A DNA stretch of 11,843 nt, from NCBI GenBank assembly GCA_031281815.1, contig JAITEY010000177.1, positions 1-11,843 of the forward strand. The letters run 5' to 3'. The notes beneath the pieces are model-generated. The model was not told the origin of the DNA. It ran no database searches and saw only the letters and a program-made list of their open reading frames with translations. Position 1 is the first letter of the stretch. Each line of letters begins with the position of its first letter. This document shows positions 5,730-11,843 of the stretch, piece by piece. This DNA comes from Desulfovibrio sp. GTDB lineage: Bacteria; Desulfobacterota; Desulfovibrionia; Desulfovibrionales; Desulfovibrionaceae. Position numbers and translations under genes: made by a program.

Positions 5730-6401
5730 ATGCCGATTGTATCCATCACAATTGACGACTCCATAAAAGCCGCTTGGCCTTCCGCCTGCCTCGGCTGCAT
5801 GACCTATACAGTTGAAGTACGTCCCGAGAGCCGGGAACTTTGGGCATACTATGAAGACAATACAGCAACATCCTTGCGGCAAAGACTTGCCGCAACGGAA
5901 TTGGCCGAGATGCCGCAAATCGGCGAAGCGAGGGCTGCCTATAAAGCGTTCGGCATCGACCCCGGCCGGCATCGCATTGCATCGGAAGCGTTGTACCGGA
6001 GAATACGGCAGGGGAAAGCGCTCTATCAAATCAATTCGCTGGTGGACGTCAACAATGTTGTATCGTTGGAAACCGGCTTCTCGCTCGGTTCTTACGACAC
6101 GTCGCGCATCGGCCCGGACGTTGTTTTCCGCCTCGGTCGAGCGGGAGAATCCTATCCCGGCATCGGCAAGGCGAGTGTCCCTCTGCTGAACATGCCGCTC
6201 CTGTCGGACGGCGCCGGTCCCTTCGGAAGCCCGACAAGCGACTCGACGCGGGGCATGACGACGCCGGAGACGAAAGAAGGGTTGACGGTACTCTATTCGT
6301 TTTCCGGCAGTGAAGCGCTCGCCTCTGCCTTGGAACAGGCGGAGCGGCAATTCATCAGCTTTGCAGGCATTATCGCCGTGCGGACATGGACAGTCGACTG
6401 A
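5730..6401 (+). CDS. Solo B3/B4 domain protein (PheRS beta editing-domain relative, COG3382-type)
   Basis: A 223-residue soluble protein built like the stand-alone B3/B4 domain family, related to the part of phenylalanyl-tRNA synthetase beta chain that hydrolyses mischarged tRNA. Family-type blocks visible in order are EARAAYKAFGIDPGRHR (66-82), SEALYRRIRQG (85-95), INSLVDVNNVVSLET (101-115), GSYDTSRIG (120-128), FRLGRAGESY (133-142), and a late segment with DSTRGMTTPETK (171-182) where relatives carry WRxSxRTxIT-like residues. A role in binding or clearing misacylated tRNA is inferred from the family; members are little studied. ATG 5730 was chosen because AAGGGA lies 5 bases before it. A TTG seven codons upstream is in frame but overlaps this ribosome-binding region. 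It stands alone, convergent with the UDP-sugar gene. Confidence 0.82.
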   Translation: MPIVSITIDDSIKAAWPSACLGCMTYTVEVRPESRELWAYYEDNTATSLRQRLAATELAEMPQIGEARAAYKAFGIDPGRHRIASEALYRRIRQGKALYQINSLVDVNNVVSLETGFSLGSYDTSRIGPDVVFRLGRAGESYPGIGKASVPLLNMPLLSDGAGPFGSPTSDSTRGMTTPETKEGLTVLYSFSGSEALASALEQAERQFISFAGIIAVRTWTVD

Positions 6402-6403
6402 TT

Positions 6404-6431
6404 TTGCGGCCGGATGCAGGTATTGCCGCAA
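6404..6431. other. Stem-loop between convergent genes
   Basis: TTGCGGC (6404-6410) pairs perfectly with GCCGCAA (6425-6431) across a 14-base loop, starting just after the stop of the B3/B4 gene. There is no T-tract on either side, so it is at best a weak or Rho-assisted end for the plus-strand gene, or a 3' stabilising hairpin. Confidence 0.3.
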
Positions 6432-6492
6432 GCTTCGCCGCCGTGCTGCGTGAACATACGGCGCCGACTGATTTCCGCCGCAGCCGGCCGAC

Positions 6493-7455
6493 TCAGACCG
6501 CGAATTCACCCGACCGCAGCAGGCCCTCAAAGTACGCCGCGGTCTTGCTCAAGCCTTCTTTAAGGGTGACGCGGGGTTTCCAGCCCAACTGCTTTTCTGC
6601 CAGGCTTATGTCCGGCCTGCGCCGTACGGGGTCGTCGCCGGGCAAAGGCCGCATGACGATTCCGGACGACGAGCCGGTGATATCCGTGATCAGCCGCGCC
6701 AGGTCCAGCACGGCGTATTCTTCGGGATTGCCCATGTTCATCGGACCTGTGAAATCGTCAGGCGTATCCATGAAACGCAACATGCATTCTACAAGATCGT
6801 CCACATAACAGAAAGAGCGGGTTTGCGAACCGTCGCCGTATATGGTGATGTCTTTGTTCAGCAAGGCCTGCACCATGAAGTTGGACACCACTCTGCCGTC
6901 GTTGGGGTGCATGCGCGGGCCGTAGGTGTTGAAAATCCTCCCGACTTTGATTGCCGTGCCGTGCATGCGGCGGTAGGCGAAAAAAATGGCCTCGGCGCAC
7001 CGTTTGCCCTCATCATAACAGGACCGCTCGCCGATGGGGTTGACGTGCCCCACATAGGATTCCGTCTGCGGATGCTCCTCCGGGTCGCCGTACACCTCGG
7101 AGGTCGACGACTGGAAAATGCCCGCTCCCACGCGCTTGGCCAGACCGAGCATGTTGATGGCCCCGTGTACGCAGGTTTTAATGGTCTGCACGGGGTCGCG
7201 CCGATAATGCACGGGCGAGGCGGGGCAGGCGAGGTTGTAGATGCGGTCGGTTTCCAGGTACAGGGGAAAGGTGATGTCGTGTCGCAGCAACTCGAAACGC
7301 CGGTTGTCCAGCAAATGTTCGACATTGGCGCGCGGACCGGTAAAAAAATTGTCCGCGCACACGACCTCGTCGCCGGCGTCAAGCAGGCGGGCGCACAGGT
7401 GCGACCCCAAAAAGCCCGAACCACCGGTAACCAGAACCCGTCTGCGCAGATGCAT
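6493..7455 (-). CDS. uxs: UDP-glucuronate decarboxylase (UDP-xylose synthase), extended SDR family
   Basis: A 320-residue cytoplasmic NAD-dependent enzyme converting UDP-glucuronate to UDP-xylose and CO2 through a 4-keto intermediate. The Rossmann motif is TGGSGFLG (10-17), with the acidic NAD-binding residue D35 in ADNFFTG. Catalytic residues are T118 and E120 in SSTSEVYGDP, then Y147 and K151 in SCYDEGK. Long stretches such as YNLACPASPVHY, HVNPIGERSCYDEGKR and RIFNTYGPRMHPNDGRVVSN are characteristic of UXS rather than of GalE or RmlB epimerases, and the length equals that of bacterial UXS. The start ATG (7453-7455) has GGAGGA five bases upstream. It follows the flagellar operon on the same strand after 83 bases. 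UDP-xylose would feed surface or flagellar glycans, but no glycosyltransferase is in view. It could be a close C4-decarboxylase relative. Confidence 0.92.
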   Translation of the reverse strand: MHLRRRVLVTGGSGFLGSHLCARLLDAGDEVVCADNFFTGPRANVEHLLDNRRFELLRHDITFPLYLETDRIYNLACPASPVHYRRDPVQTIKTCVHGAINMLGLAKRVGAGIFQSSTSEVYGDPEEHPQTESYVGHVNPIGERSCYDEGKRCAEAIFFAYRRMHGTAIKVGRIFNTYGPRMHPNDGRVVSNFMVQALLNKDITIYGDGSQTRSFCYVDDLVECMLRFMDTPDDFTGPMNMGNPEEYAVLDLARLITDITGSSSGIVMRPLPGDDPVRRRPDISLAEKQLGWKPRVTLKEGLSKTAAYFEGLLRSGEFAV

Positions 7456-7538
7456 GTCTTCCTCCGCTTGACTTTCAAGGATATTGCTTCACCGAAGCTC
7501 TGAGTCGTCGATATTCATGCTTCAATCCACGAAATGCT

Positions 7539-8216
7539 CTAAGGCGGAGTCCCCTCAACTTCCTGACCGGCGGCGGCCTGCCGCGGCATCGGCCGGCCGG
7601 GGAATCCGGCGCCGGCCGGTCCGGCGGCGCGCCGGGCTTCCGCGCCGGCTTCGGCGCGTTTCAGGCTGGCGGCCTCAAAATCCCGGCGCGCCGCTCTGAC
7701 GACCGCCCGCGCCCTTTCCAGGGCCGCCTCGGCTTCAGCCGGTTCCGCGGCGCCCGCCTTGCTGCGTGCTGCGCCGGCCACGGCACGCCGGTAGGCGATT
7801 GCCGCAGCGGCCTCCAGAGAAGTCGCCTCCTGCAACCGGCGTTCCGCCTCTTCTTCGGCCAGTCGGAAGATGCGTTCACGCTCCCCCGCGTCCGCCGCGC
7901 CCTGCTCCGCTGCTTCCGCGCCGGGCACAGGCGGGCGGTCCGCAACCGGCGTGCCGGTCCCTCGGACCACAACCGGCGGCGGGATGACGGCGTTGCCTCC
8001 CTCGACGGCTCCGGCCGCAGGCGCGGCGGCGGGCGTCTCTGTGCCGGAGAGCGAAGGGCGCGCCGCGTCTATGGTCGGCCCGCGGCCGCTGAAGCGGCGC
8101 AGAGCGGCGCCCGCGGCAACCGCGACGCACAGCGCCGCGAGCAGCAGCAACGCCAAGCGCAGGCGCCGGGTTTTGCCGGAGTGTCGTATCGCCGCCTCGG
8201 GCATGCTCAACCGCAT
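7539..8216 (-). CDS. Membrane-anchored Ala-rich coiled-coil protein, last gene of flagellar operon
   Basis: A 225-residue protein of unrecognised family. It has a basic N-terminus, one membrane helix (residues 19-39, LRLALLLLAALCVAVAAGAAL), a Pro/Ala/Gly-rich linker (about 50-110), and a long charged Ala-rich helix likely to form a coiled coil (about 112-197, with ERERIFRLAEEEAERRLQE and AALERARAVVRAARRDFEAA). The basic flank suggests the C-terminal part is periplasmic, like FliL. It starts 12 bases after the stop of the SwrB/DUF2802-like gene, with GAGG well placed before the ATG. The frame is very GC-rich, so long open frames occur by chance here. The membrane helix, ribosome-binding site and operon position are the reasons for accepting it. 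Confidence 0.7.
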   Translation of the reverse strand: MRLSMPEAAIRHSGKTRRLRLALLLLAALCVAVAAGAALRRFSGRGPTIDAARPSLSGTETPAAAPAAGAVEGGNAVIPPPVVVRGTGTPVADRPPVPGAEAAEQGAADAGERERIFRLAEEEAERRLQEATSLEAAAAIAYRRAVAGAARSKAGAAEPAEAEAALERARAVVRAARRDFEAASLKRAEAGAEARRAAGPAGAGFPGRPMPRQAAAGQEVEGTPP

Positions 8217-8228
8217 ATGTCGCCTCTT

Positions 8229-8642
8229 TCAATTCCCTTCCTGGGCAAGGATAAGCTGCACCTCGTCAAGGGACAGCCCCGCGGCCTCGGCCAGTTGCGC
8301 GGGGGAGCGTCCCTGCCTGCTGCCCGACTTGATGAGCCCGCGCAAAAACTGCGGGGAACGCCTGATGCGTTCCGCCTCGGCCAGCAGGGCGCGGAGTTCG
8401 CCCGCGCGCTTCTCAAGGTCTTCGTCCAGCTTGCGCAATTCGGCCTGACGCACGGCGAAGCTCTGCACCAGTTCGCGCTCAAGGGCGGCGTTGGCGTGCA
8501 GCTTGTCCATGAGCAAGCGCTGATCCTCAACCAACTGCAGGTGGACCTTTTCGGATTTGCGCAGGCGGCTGAAAAAAAACAGCAGCAGAATAAAGAGCAG
8601 CAGTTCCGTGATGCTTATGAGCGCAAGAATGCCGAGTTGCAT
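8229..8642 (-). CDS. SwrB/DUF2802-like membrane-anchored coiled-coil protein
   Basis: 137 residues in three parts: an N-terminal membrane helix (residues 4-24, LLLFILLLFFFS core), a charged helical coiled coil (about 27-95), and a C-terminal helix-turn-helix-like segment GRSPAQLAEAAGLSLDEVQLI (111-131). The same layout is known for Bacillus SwrB, encoded just after the flagellar sigma factor, and for DUF2802 proteins in gammaproteobacterial flagellar/chemotaxis operons. SwrB promotes assembly of the flagellar export apparatus. I infer a motility-assembly role from layout and location, not from a sequence search. The ATG (8640-8642) has only a weak ribosome-binding site (GCGGA) and sits 45 bases after the previous stop, which itself overlaps a seven-codon mini-ORF (TGATG). 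Confidence 0.8.
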   Translation of the reverse strand: MQLGILALISITELLLFILLLFFFSRLRKSEKVHLQLVEDQRLLMDKLHANAALERELVQSFAVRQAELRKLDEDLEKRAGELRALLAEAERIRRSPQFLRGLIKSGSRQGRSPAQLAEAAGLSLDEVQLILAQEGN

Positions 8643-8687
8643 GGTACGATCCGCAACGTTGTTCTCAATATCGGCCGGAGAGCGGCA

Positions 8688-9026
8688 TCAGATGGTAATA
8701 TCCAGCAATCGGCCCGACCACGGGCGACCGGATTTTGCGCCGACCCCGTCTTCGCCCGCTTCGCCGCCGTCCGCTTCTTTTTCCGGGGCCGGCCGGCTGC
8801 CGCCGCCCCGTCCGCCGCCTCGTCCGCCTTCCCGTTTCCTGACCTTGACGGAGGACTCTGTTTCCGCGCCGGCCTCTATTTTTTCCCGCGCCCGTTCCAG
8901 GGAACGCGCAGCCTCTTCCGCCGTCGCCGCCTGCTGGGCGTAGGGCAGATTCTGCTGCATCTCGACAATTTTTTCCACATGTCCCATCTGGACAACGGGC
9001 GCGGGCAAGGTATTGATGACGTTCAC
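8688..9026 (-). CDS. Small hypothetical protein with Gly/Arg-rich linker in flagellar operon
   Basis: A 112-residue soluble protein, not recognised. It has an N-terminal segment (NTLPAPVVQMGHVEKIVEMQ, residues 5-24) that reads like a conserved motif, a helical stretch rich in Ala and Glu (31-52), a Lys/Arg then Gly/Arg tract (61-78, including GGRGGGRGGGS), an acidic low-complexity part, and a hydrophobic C-terminus GRLLDITI (105-112). The start is GTG (9024-9026) with AGGAG about ten bases upstream. It lies 37 bases after the fliL stop. The well-formed ends around a degenerate middle suggest two binding ends joined by a flexible basic linker. Confidence 0.7.
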   Translation of the reverse strand: MNVINTLPAPVVQMGHVEKIVEMQQNLPYAQQAATAEEAARSLERAREKIEAGAETESSVKVRKREGGRGGGRGGGSRPAPEKEADGGEAGEDGVGAKSGRPWSGRLLDITI

Positions 9027-9063
9027 GGCTGCACCGCTCCTGCCGACGGCGAAGGTACCGGCT

Positions 9064-9834
9064 CTATCTGACGGTCACGACATAATCTTCCACATAAAGC
9101 TGCTCTATTTTTTCCGTTGAGACATTCTCGTTGACGATGCTGATGATATCCTGCTTCAACTCTTCGCCGGTAGCGGCATCGACGAGAAACGTCAAGGGCT
9201 TATGGTGCAGATAATAATACACTGCGTCGCGCAGGACAATATTTTTCGCAGCGAATTCGGCCATAAGCGTCTCATTGTCCGTGGGCACGCTGAAGCTGCA
9301 GCGCAAAAAACGCAGTTCGCCTTCCGAACCCGTTTTTTCCACCATAAAGGCATCGAGGCGGTACGTGAATTTGGCGGCTGCGGGGGCATCTTCGCGCGGA
9401 GGCGCGGAGGGGACGACCACGGTTGTCACATTTGCCGGGAGGCTTGCCTTATCAGGCGGGGGGGCCGGGCTTCCGGAGAAGACGACGAAATACAGGACCG
9501 CGCCGACGGCTGCAACGGAAACAAAACCCGCGCCGCCGAGGATAAGGTAGCGTTTTTTTCCGGACGGAAGTTTCCCCGACAGCGCGGAAGGCTTGAACCG
9601 GGCGAAAAAAGCCTTGATCCGGGCAACCAGTCCGGTTTTTTTTACCTGTTCCTGCGCCGGCGGTGAGAGAGGAGGCAACGGCGCACCGGTTTTCTGCGCA
9701 GGAGGGGCGGCTTTTTTTTCCGCTTCCTGCAGAAAAGGCGCATCATCGACATCCAGCGCGACCTTGGCGGCGCCGGGCTTGGCGCCGGCACTCGGCGGCG
9801 CTGCATCGGGGGTGTCGAGGGTGTCGGGAGACAT
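9064..9834 (-). CDS. fliL: FliL-family flagellar basal body-associated protein
   Basis: An inner-membrane protein of the motor that surrounds or supports the stator. The 256 residues comprise a long Pro/Ala/Lys-rich cytoplasmic N-terminus (1-92), one membrane helix (96-119), a Pro-rich linker (122-153), and the periplasmic FliL domain (about 156-254). The domain shows family features: LRFLRCSFSVPTDNE (174-188), NIVLRDAVYYYLHHK (198-212), EELKQDIISIVNENV (224-238) and a closing QLYVEDYVVT (245-254). FliL of E. coli is about 154 residues, so the cytoplasmic region is unusually long. The ATG (9832-9834) lies 11 bases after the cheY stop with no clear ribosome-binding site, which suggests translational coupling to cheY. 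Confidence 0.85.
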   Translation of the reverse strand: MSPDTLDTPDAAPPSAGAKPGAAKVALDVDDAPFLQEAEKKAAPPAQKTGAPLPPLSPPAQEQVKKTGLVARIKAFFARFKPSALSGKLPSGKKRYLILGGAGFVSVAAVGAVLYFVVFSGSPAPPPDKASLPANVTTVVVPSAPPREDAPAAAKFTYRLDAFMVEKTGSEGELRFLRCSFSVPTDNETLMAEFAAKNIVLRDAVYYYLHHKPLTFLVDAATGEELKQDIISIVNENVSTEKIEQLYVEDYVVTVR

Positions 9835-9845
9835 GAGTCAGTCAA

Positions 9846-10226
9846 TCAGGGGAAAATTTTGTCTATTTTTTGCTTCATCACTTCCGCGGTAAAGGGCTTT
9901 ACAATATAATTGGACACTTTGGCCTGCACCGCTTCGATGATATTTTCCTGCTGGGCCTCGGCCGTGACCATAAGGAAAGGCAAATCGGCAAACTCCTCGC
10001 TGGCGCGCACTTTGCGCAACAGGTCGATGCCCGTCATCTGCGGCATGTTCCAGTCGGAGATGACGAACTCAACCTTGTCCTTGTTCAGCACTTCCCAAGC
10101 TGATGTGCCGTCGTCGGCTTCGACGACGTTGTTGAAGCCGAGCTGGCGCAAAATGTTCTTGATAATGCGGCGCATGGTGGAAAAATCATCCACAACCAAA
10201 ACGCGCATATTCGGATTATAGGGCAT
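9846..10226 (-). CDS. cheY: Chemotaxis response regulator CheY
   Basis: A 126-residue single receiver domain that, when phosphorylated by CheA, binds the flagellar switch protein FliM and changes rotation. All signature residues are present: the acidic pair D13-D14 (VVDDFSTMRR), phospho-acceptor D58 (ISDWNMPQMTG), T88 (MVTAEA), aromatic Y107 and K110 (YIVKPF). The ISDWNMP and FNNVVEADDG blocks are classical CheY rather than a generic receiver. AAGGAG lies nine bases before the ATG and overlaps the TAA stop of fliA. No cheA or cheZ is in view. Position between fliA and fliL is consistent with a main motor-facing CheY. Confidence 0.95.
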   Translation of the reverse strand: MPYNPNMRVLVVDDFSTMRRIIKNILRQLGFNNVVEADDGTSAWEVLNKDKVEFVISDWNMPQMTGIDLLRKVRASEEFADLPFLMVTAEAQQENIIEAVQAKVSNYIVKPFTAEVMKQKIDKIFP

Positions 10227-10240
10227 ACGGCGTATCTCCT

Positions 10241-11062
10241 TTACGGCAAACTTGTTTTCCCGTGGCGGGCGGTAAACTCCCGACGTAAACGTGTCAATGC
10301 CTGTGAATGCAGTTGGGAAACTCTTCCCTCGGTGATGCCCATCACTTCGGCGGTTTCACGCATGTTCAGTTCATCCGCGTAGTAGAGCGATAATACCAGT
10401 TTTTCGCGCGCTGTCAATTGTTCGACCAATTCGGCTACTCTGGCAATAAGCTCACGAACGGAAACCGAAGCAAACGCCTCGTCGGGGCCGCCGCCGTCCT
10501 GACCGGCGAAGGATTCCAGAATCAGGTCCAGGGAGATGGTAAAGCGGCTGTTCATGGCCTCAAGGCCTTCGCGCACTTCTTTGACGTCCAGCCCTGTCTC
10601 GGCGGCCAGCGCCTCCTCGCTCGGGCTTTCCCCGCCCTCGTGTTCCAGCTTTTGTACGGCTTCGTCCAGGAGGCGGACTTTTTTGCGCAGGGAGCGCGGG
10701 AACCAGTCCAGCCGGCGCAGTTCGTCCAGCATGGCTCCCCGGATGCGGTTTTCGGCGTAGGTGTCGAATTTGATGCCCATATCCGGACGGAATTTGCCGA
10801 AGGATTCCATGAGTCCCAGCGTGCCGGCGCCGATCAGGTCGGAGAGTTCCACGTTGCGCGGCAGACGGGATTTCAGGCGCAGAGCCAGATACTTTACTTT
10901 GGGGGCAAAGTGCCTGACGATGTTTTCCTGTTGCTCGCCGGTACAGTCCGGCCAAGCCAGAAGACCCGAGCCGAAACGTTCCCATGCCGCGCCGGAGCTA
11001 CTGCCTGAAGAGCAGTCGCTTCCAGAAAAACTTGATGTTGCCGTCGAGGGCATGGGGAACAT
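10241..11062 (-). CDS. fliA: RNA polymerase sigma-28 factor FliA (flagellar)
   Basis: Directs RNA polymerase to late flagellar genes such as flagellin. The 273 residues contain sigma region 2 (about 50-130, with LPRNVELSDLIGAGTLGLMES and GIKFDTYAENRIRGAMLDELR, the FliA/SigD-type motif), region 3 (about 131-190) and region 4 (216-262, LTAREKLVLSLYYADELNMRE, GITEGRVSQLHSQAL). It is longer than E. coli FliA (239) because of a Ser-rich N-terminus. The ATG at 11060-11062 or a second at 11051-11053 are the only in-frame starts before region 1/2. Both lie inside flhG, giving a 65- or 56-base overlap, and neither has a good ribosome-binding site, so coupling to flhG translation is likely. Confidence 0.93.
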   Translation of the reverse strand: MFPMPSTATSSFSGSDCSSGSSSGAAWERFGSGLLAWPDCTGEQQENIVRHFAPKVKYLALRLKSRLPRNVELSDLIGAGTLGLMESFGKFRPDMGIKFDTYAENRIRGAMLDELRRLDWFPRSLRKKVRLLDEAVQKLEHEGGESPSEEALAAETGLDVKEVREGLEAMNSRFTISLDLILESFAGQDGGGPDEAFASVSVRELIARVAELVEQLTAREKLVLSLYYADELNMRETAEVMGITEGRVSQLHSQALTRLRREFTARHGKTSLP

Positions 11063-11816
11063 TCCAGGTCTGTATGGTTTTGGCCGTGTTCGCCACGGCG
11101 CGGCTTGCCGGCCCGTCCGGGTCCGACACGCAGAACGGCGTCTGGTTGATGACCGCCTTGCGCACGCCGGGATCGCGCGGGATCATGCCCGCATAGTCCA
11201 GACCGACTCCGGACAGAAAATGGTCGCAGGCCCGATACAGGCGCCGGAAAGCGTCCTGAGCGGACTTCTCGTCGGCAGCCATGTTCACCAGCACCCGGAA
11301 GTCGTTGACGTCGTGGTTCTGCTGCATGACCTTGATCAGGGCATAGGCGTCCGTCAGCGACGTCGGCTCGGGCGTCAGGATGACCAGCCTCTCCTGGGCC
11401 GCCATGTTGAAATACATGACGTTGTCGTTGATGCCTGCGCCGGTGTCCACTATCAGGTAGTCCACGGCCTCCTCCAGCTCGTCCAGGGCCTCCAGCAGGG
11501 TGAGCTTCTGTCCGGGGGAAAGGGCAAGCATTTCGCTGACCCCGGAAGATGCGGGCAGAATCTTGAAGCCGTAAGGCGTATCCATGAGGACGTCGGAAAG
11601 CGCGACGCCTTCGTGGAACAGGTGAAACAGGTTGTTGACCGGGGTAAGTCCGAGGAGCACGTCCACGTTGGCCAGCCCGAGGTCGGCGTCGAGCAGGACC
11701 GTCCGCTTGCCGTCCGCCGCCATACGGCAGGCCAGGTTGACCGAAATGTTCGTTTTGCCGACGCCCCCTTTGCCGGAGGTGACGGATATGACCAATGGCA
11801 GGTCGGCATTATTCAT
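10998..11816 (-). CDS. flhG: FlhG (MinD/ParA-type ATPase controlling flagellar number)
   Basis: A MinD-like ATPase that limits flagellar number, usually with the GTPase FlhF. The 272 residues show a deviant Walker A SGKGGVGKT (14-22), switch I DADLGLANVD (43-52), and Walker B/switch II LIVDTGAG (121-128), with TPEPTSLTDAYAL (148-160) typical of FlhG/YlxH. The C-terminal amphipathic basic helix IKFFWKRLLF (261-270) fits a membrane-targeting sequence. I chose ATG 11814-11816 because GGAG stands six bases before it; a TTG four codons upstream would destroy that spacing. The N-terminus enters the Walker A strand almost at once and shows no DQAxxLR segment, the element by which other FlhG proteins stimulate FlhF. 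The gene lies just upstream of fliA and overlaps it. Confidence 0.93.
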   Translation of the reverse strand: MNNADLPLVISVTSGKGGVGKTNISVNLACRMAADGKRTVLLDADLGLANVDVLLGLTPVNNLFHLFHEGVALSDVLMDTPYGFKILPASSGVSEMLALSPGQKLTLLEALDELEEAVDYLIVDTGAGINDNVMYFNMAAQERLVILTPEPTSLTDAYALIKVMQQNHDVNDFRVLVNMAADEKSAQDAFRRLYRACDHFLSGVGLDYAGMIPRDPGVRKAVINQTPFCVSDPDGPASRAVANTAKTIQTWNVPHALDGNIKFFWKRLLFRQ

Positions 11817-11843
11817 GGGCGGCTCCAAGTCCGGCAGAGGTTT

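Noticed and set aside
6395..6474. 10-bp direct repeat CGACTGATTT at 6395-6404 and 6465-6474
   Set aside because: Repeats this short are expected by chance in a window of this size and no function is apparent.
6823..7503. Plus-strand open frame opposite uxs
   Set aside because: A shadow frame of a well-conserved decarboxylase; the peptide has no recognisable family features.
7491..7517. Nine-codon minus-strand ORF (MNIDDSELR) and a GCTTC/GAAGC hairpin before uxs
   Set aside because: No good ribosome-binding site for the ORF, and the 5-bp hairpin has no T-tract, so neither a leader peptide nor a terminator is supported.
10560..10985. ATG just after the flhG stop (10985) as a start for the sigma factor
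   Set aside because: It is in a different frame from the sigma regions; only the ATGs at 11062 and 11053 are in frame.

Overview
The window reads as a GC-rich (roughly 55-60%), motile Gram-negative chromosome. My best guess is a sulfate-reducing Desulfovibrionaceae (Desulfobacterota). The main reason is the order flhG-fliA-cheY-fliL followed by small unassigned genes, on a background of an oligopeptide-type ABC permease and an RdgC-like gene. The taxon is inferred from gene order and protein style, not from a marker gene. I see no rRNA, tRNA, insertion sequence, integrase or CRISPR array.

Layout. Positions 1-2013 are all on the minus strand: an RdgC-like exonuclease-fold gene, a partner that looks like the missing C-terminal half of a long RdgC, and then the start of a Dpp/Opp-type ABC permease that runs off the left edge. 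Positions 2014-2319 form a divergent intergenic region with several nested inverted repeats and candidate promoters in both directions. Positions 2320-2859 (+) encode a small secreted phospholipase-D-superfamily nuclease. It converges through a terminator-bearing gap onto a two-gene minus-strand operon at 3134-5163: a four-helix membrane protein with an 11-residue tandem-repeat tail, overlapping a sodium:solute symporter by ATGA. About 560 bases of mostly non-coding, hairpin-bearing DNA follow. Next is a plus-strand solo B3/B4-domain protein (5730-6401; tRNA editing-domain relative), which converges on a UDP-glucuronate decarboxylase (UDP-xylose synthase; 6493-7455, minus).

The right-hand third (7539-11816, minus) is the downstream part of a flagellar/chemotaxis operon. 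Transcription order is flhG (number and placement ATPase), fliA (sigma-28), cheY (motor-switch response regulator), fliL (stator-associated), then three small unassigned genes: a GTG-started 112-residue protein with a Gly/Arg-rich linker, a SwrB/DUF2802-like membrane-anchored coiled-coil protein, and an Ala-rich membrane-anchored coiled-coil protein. Spacing is tight throughout and flhG overlaps fliA by 56-65 bases, so these genes are very probably co-transcribed and partly translationally coupled.

The items most worth a second look are the two-gene RdgC, the three unassigned genes ending the flagellar operon, the repeat-tailed symporter partner, and a compact three-way-junction-like fold at 2134-2217.
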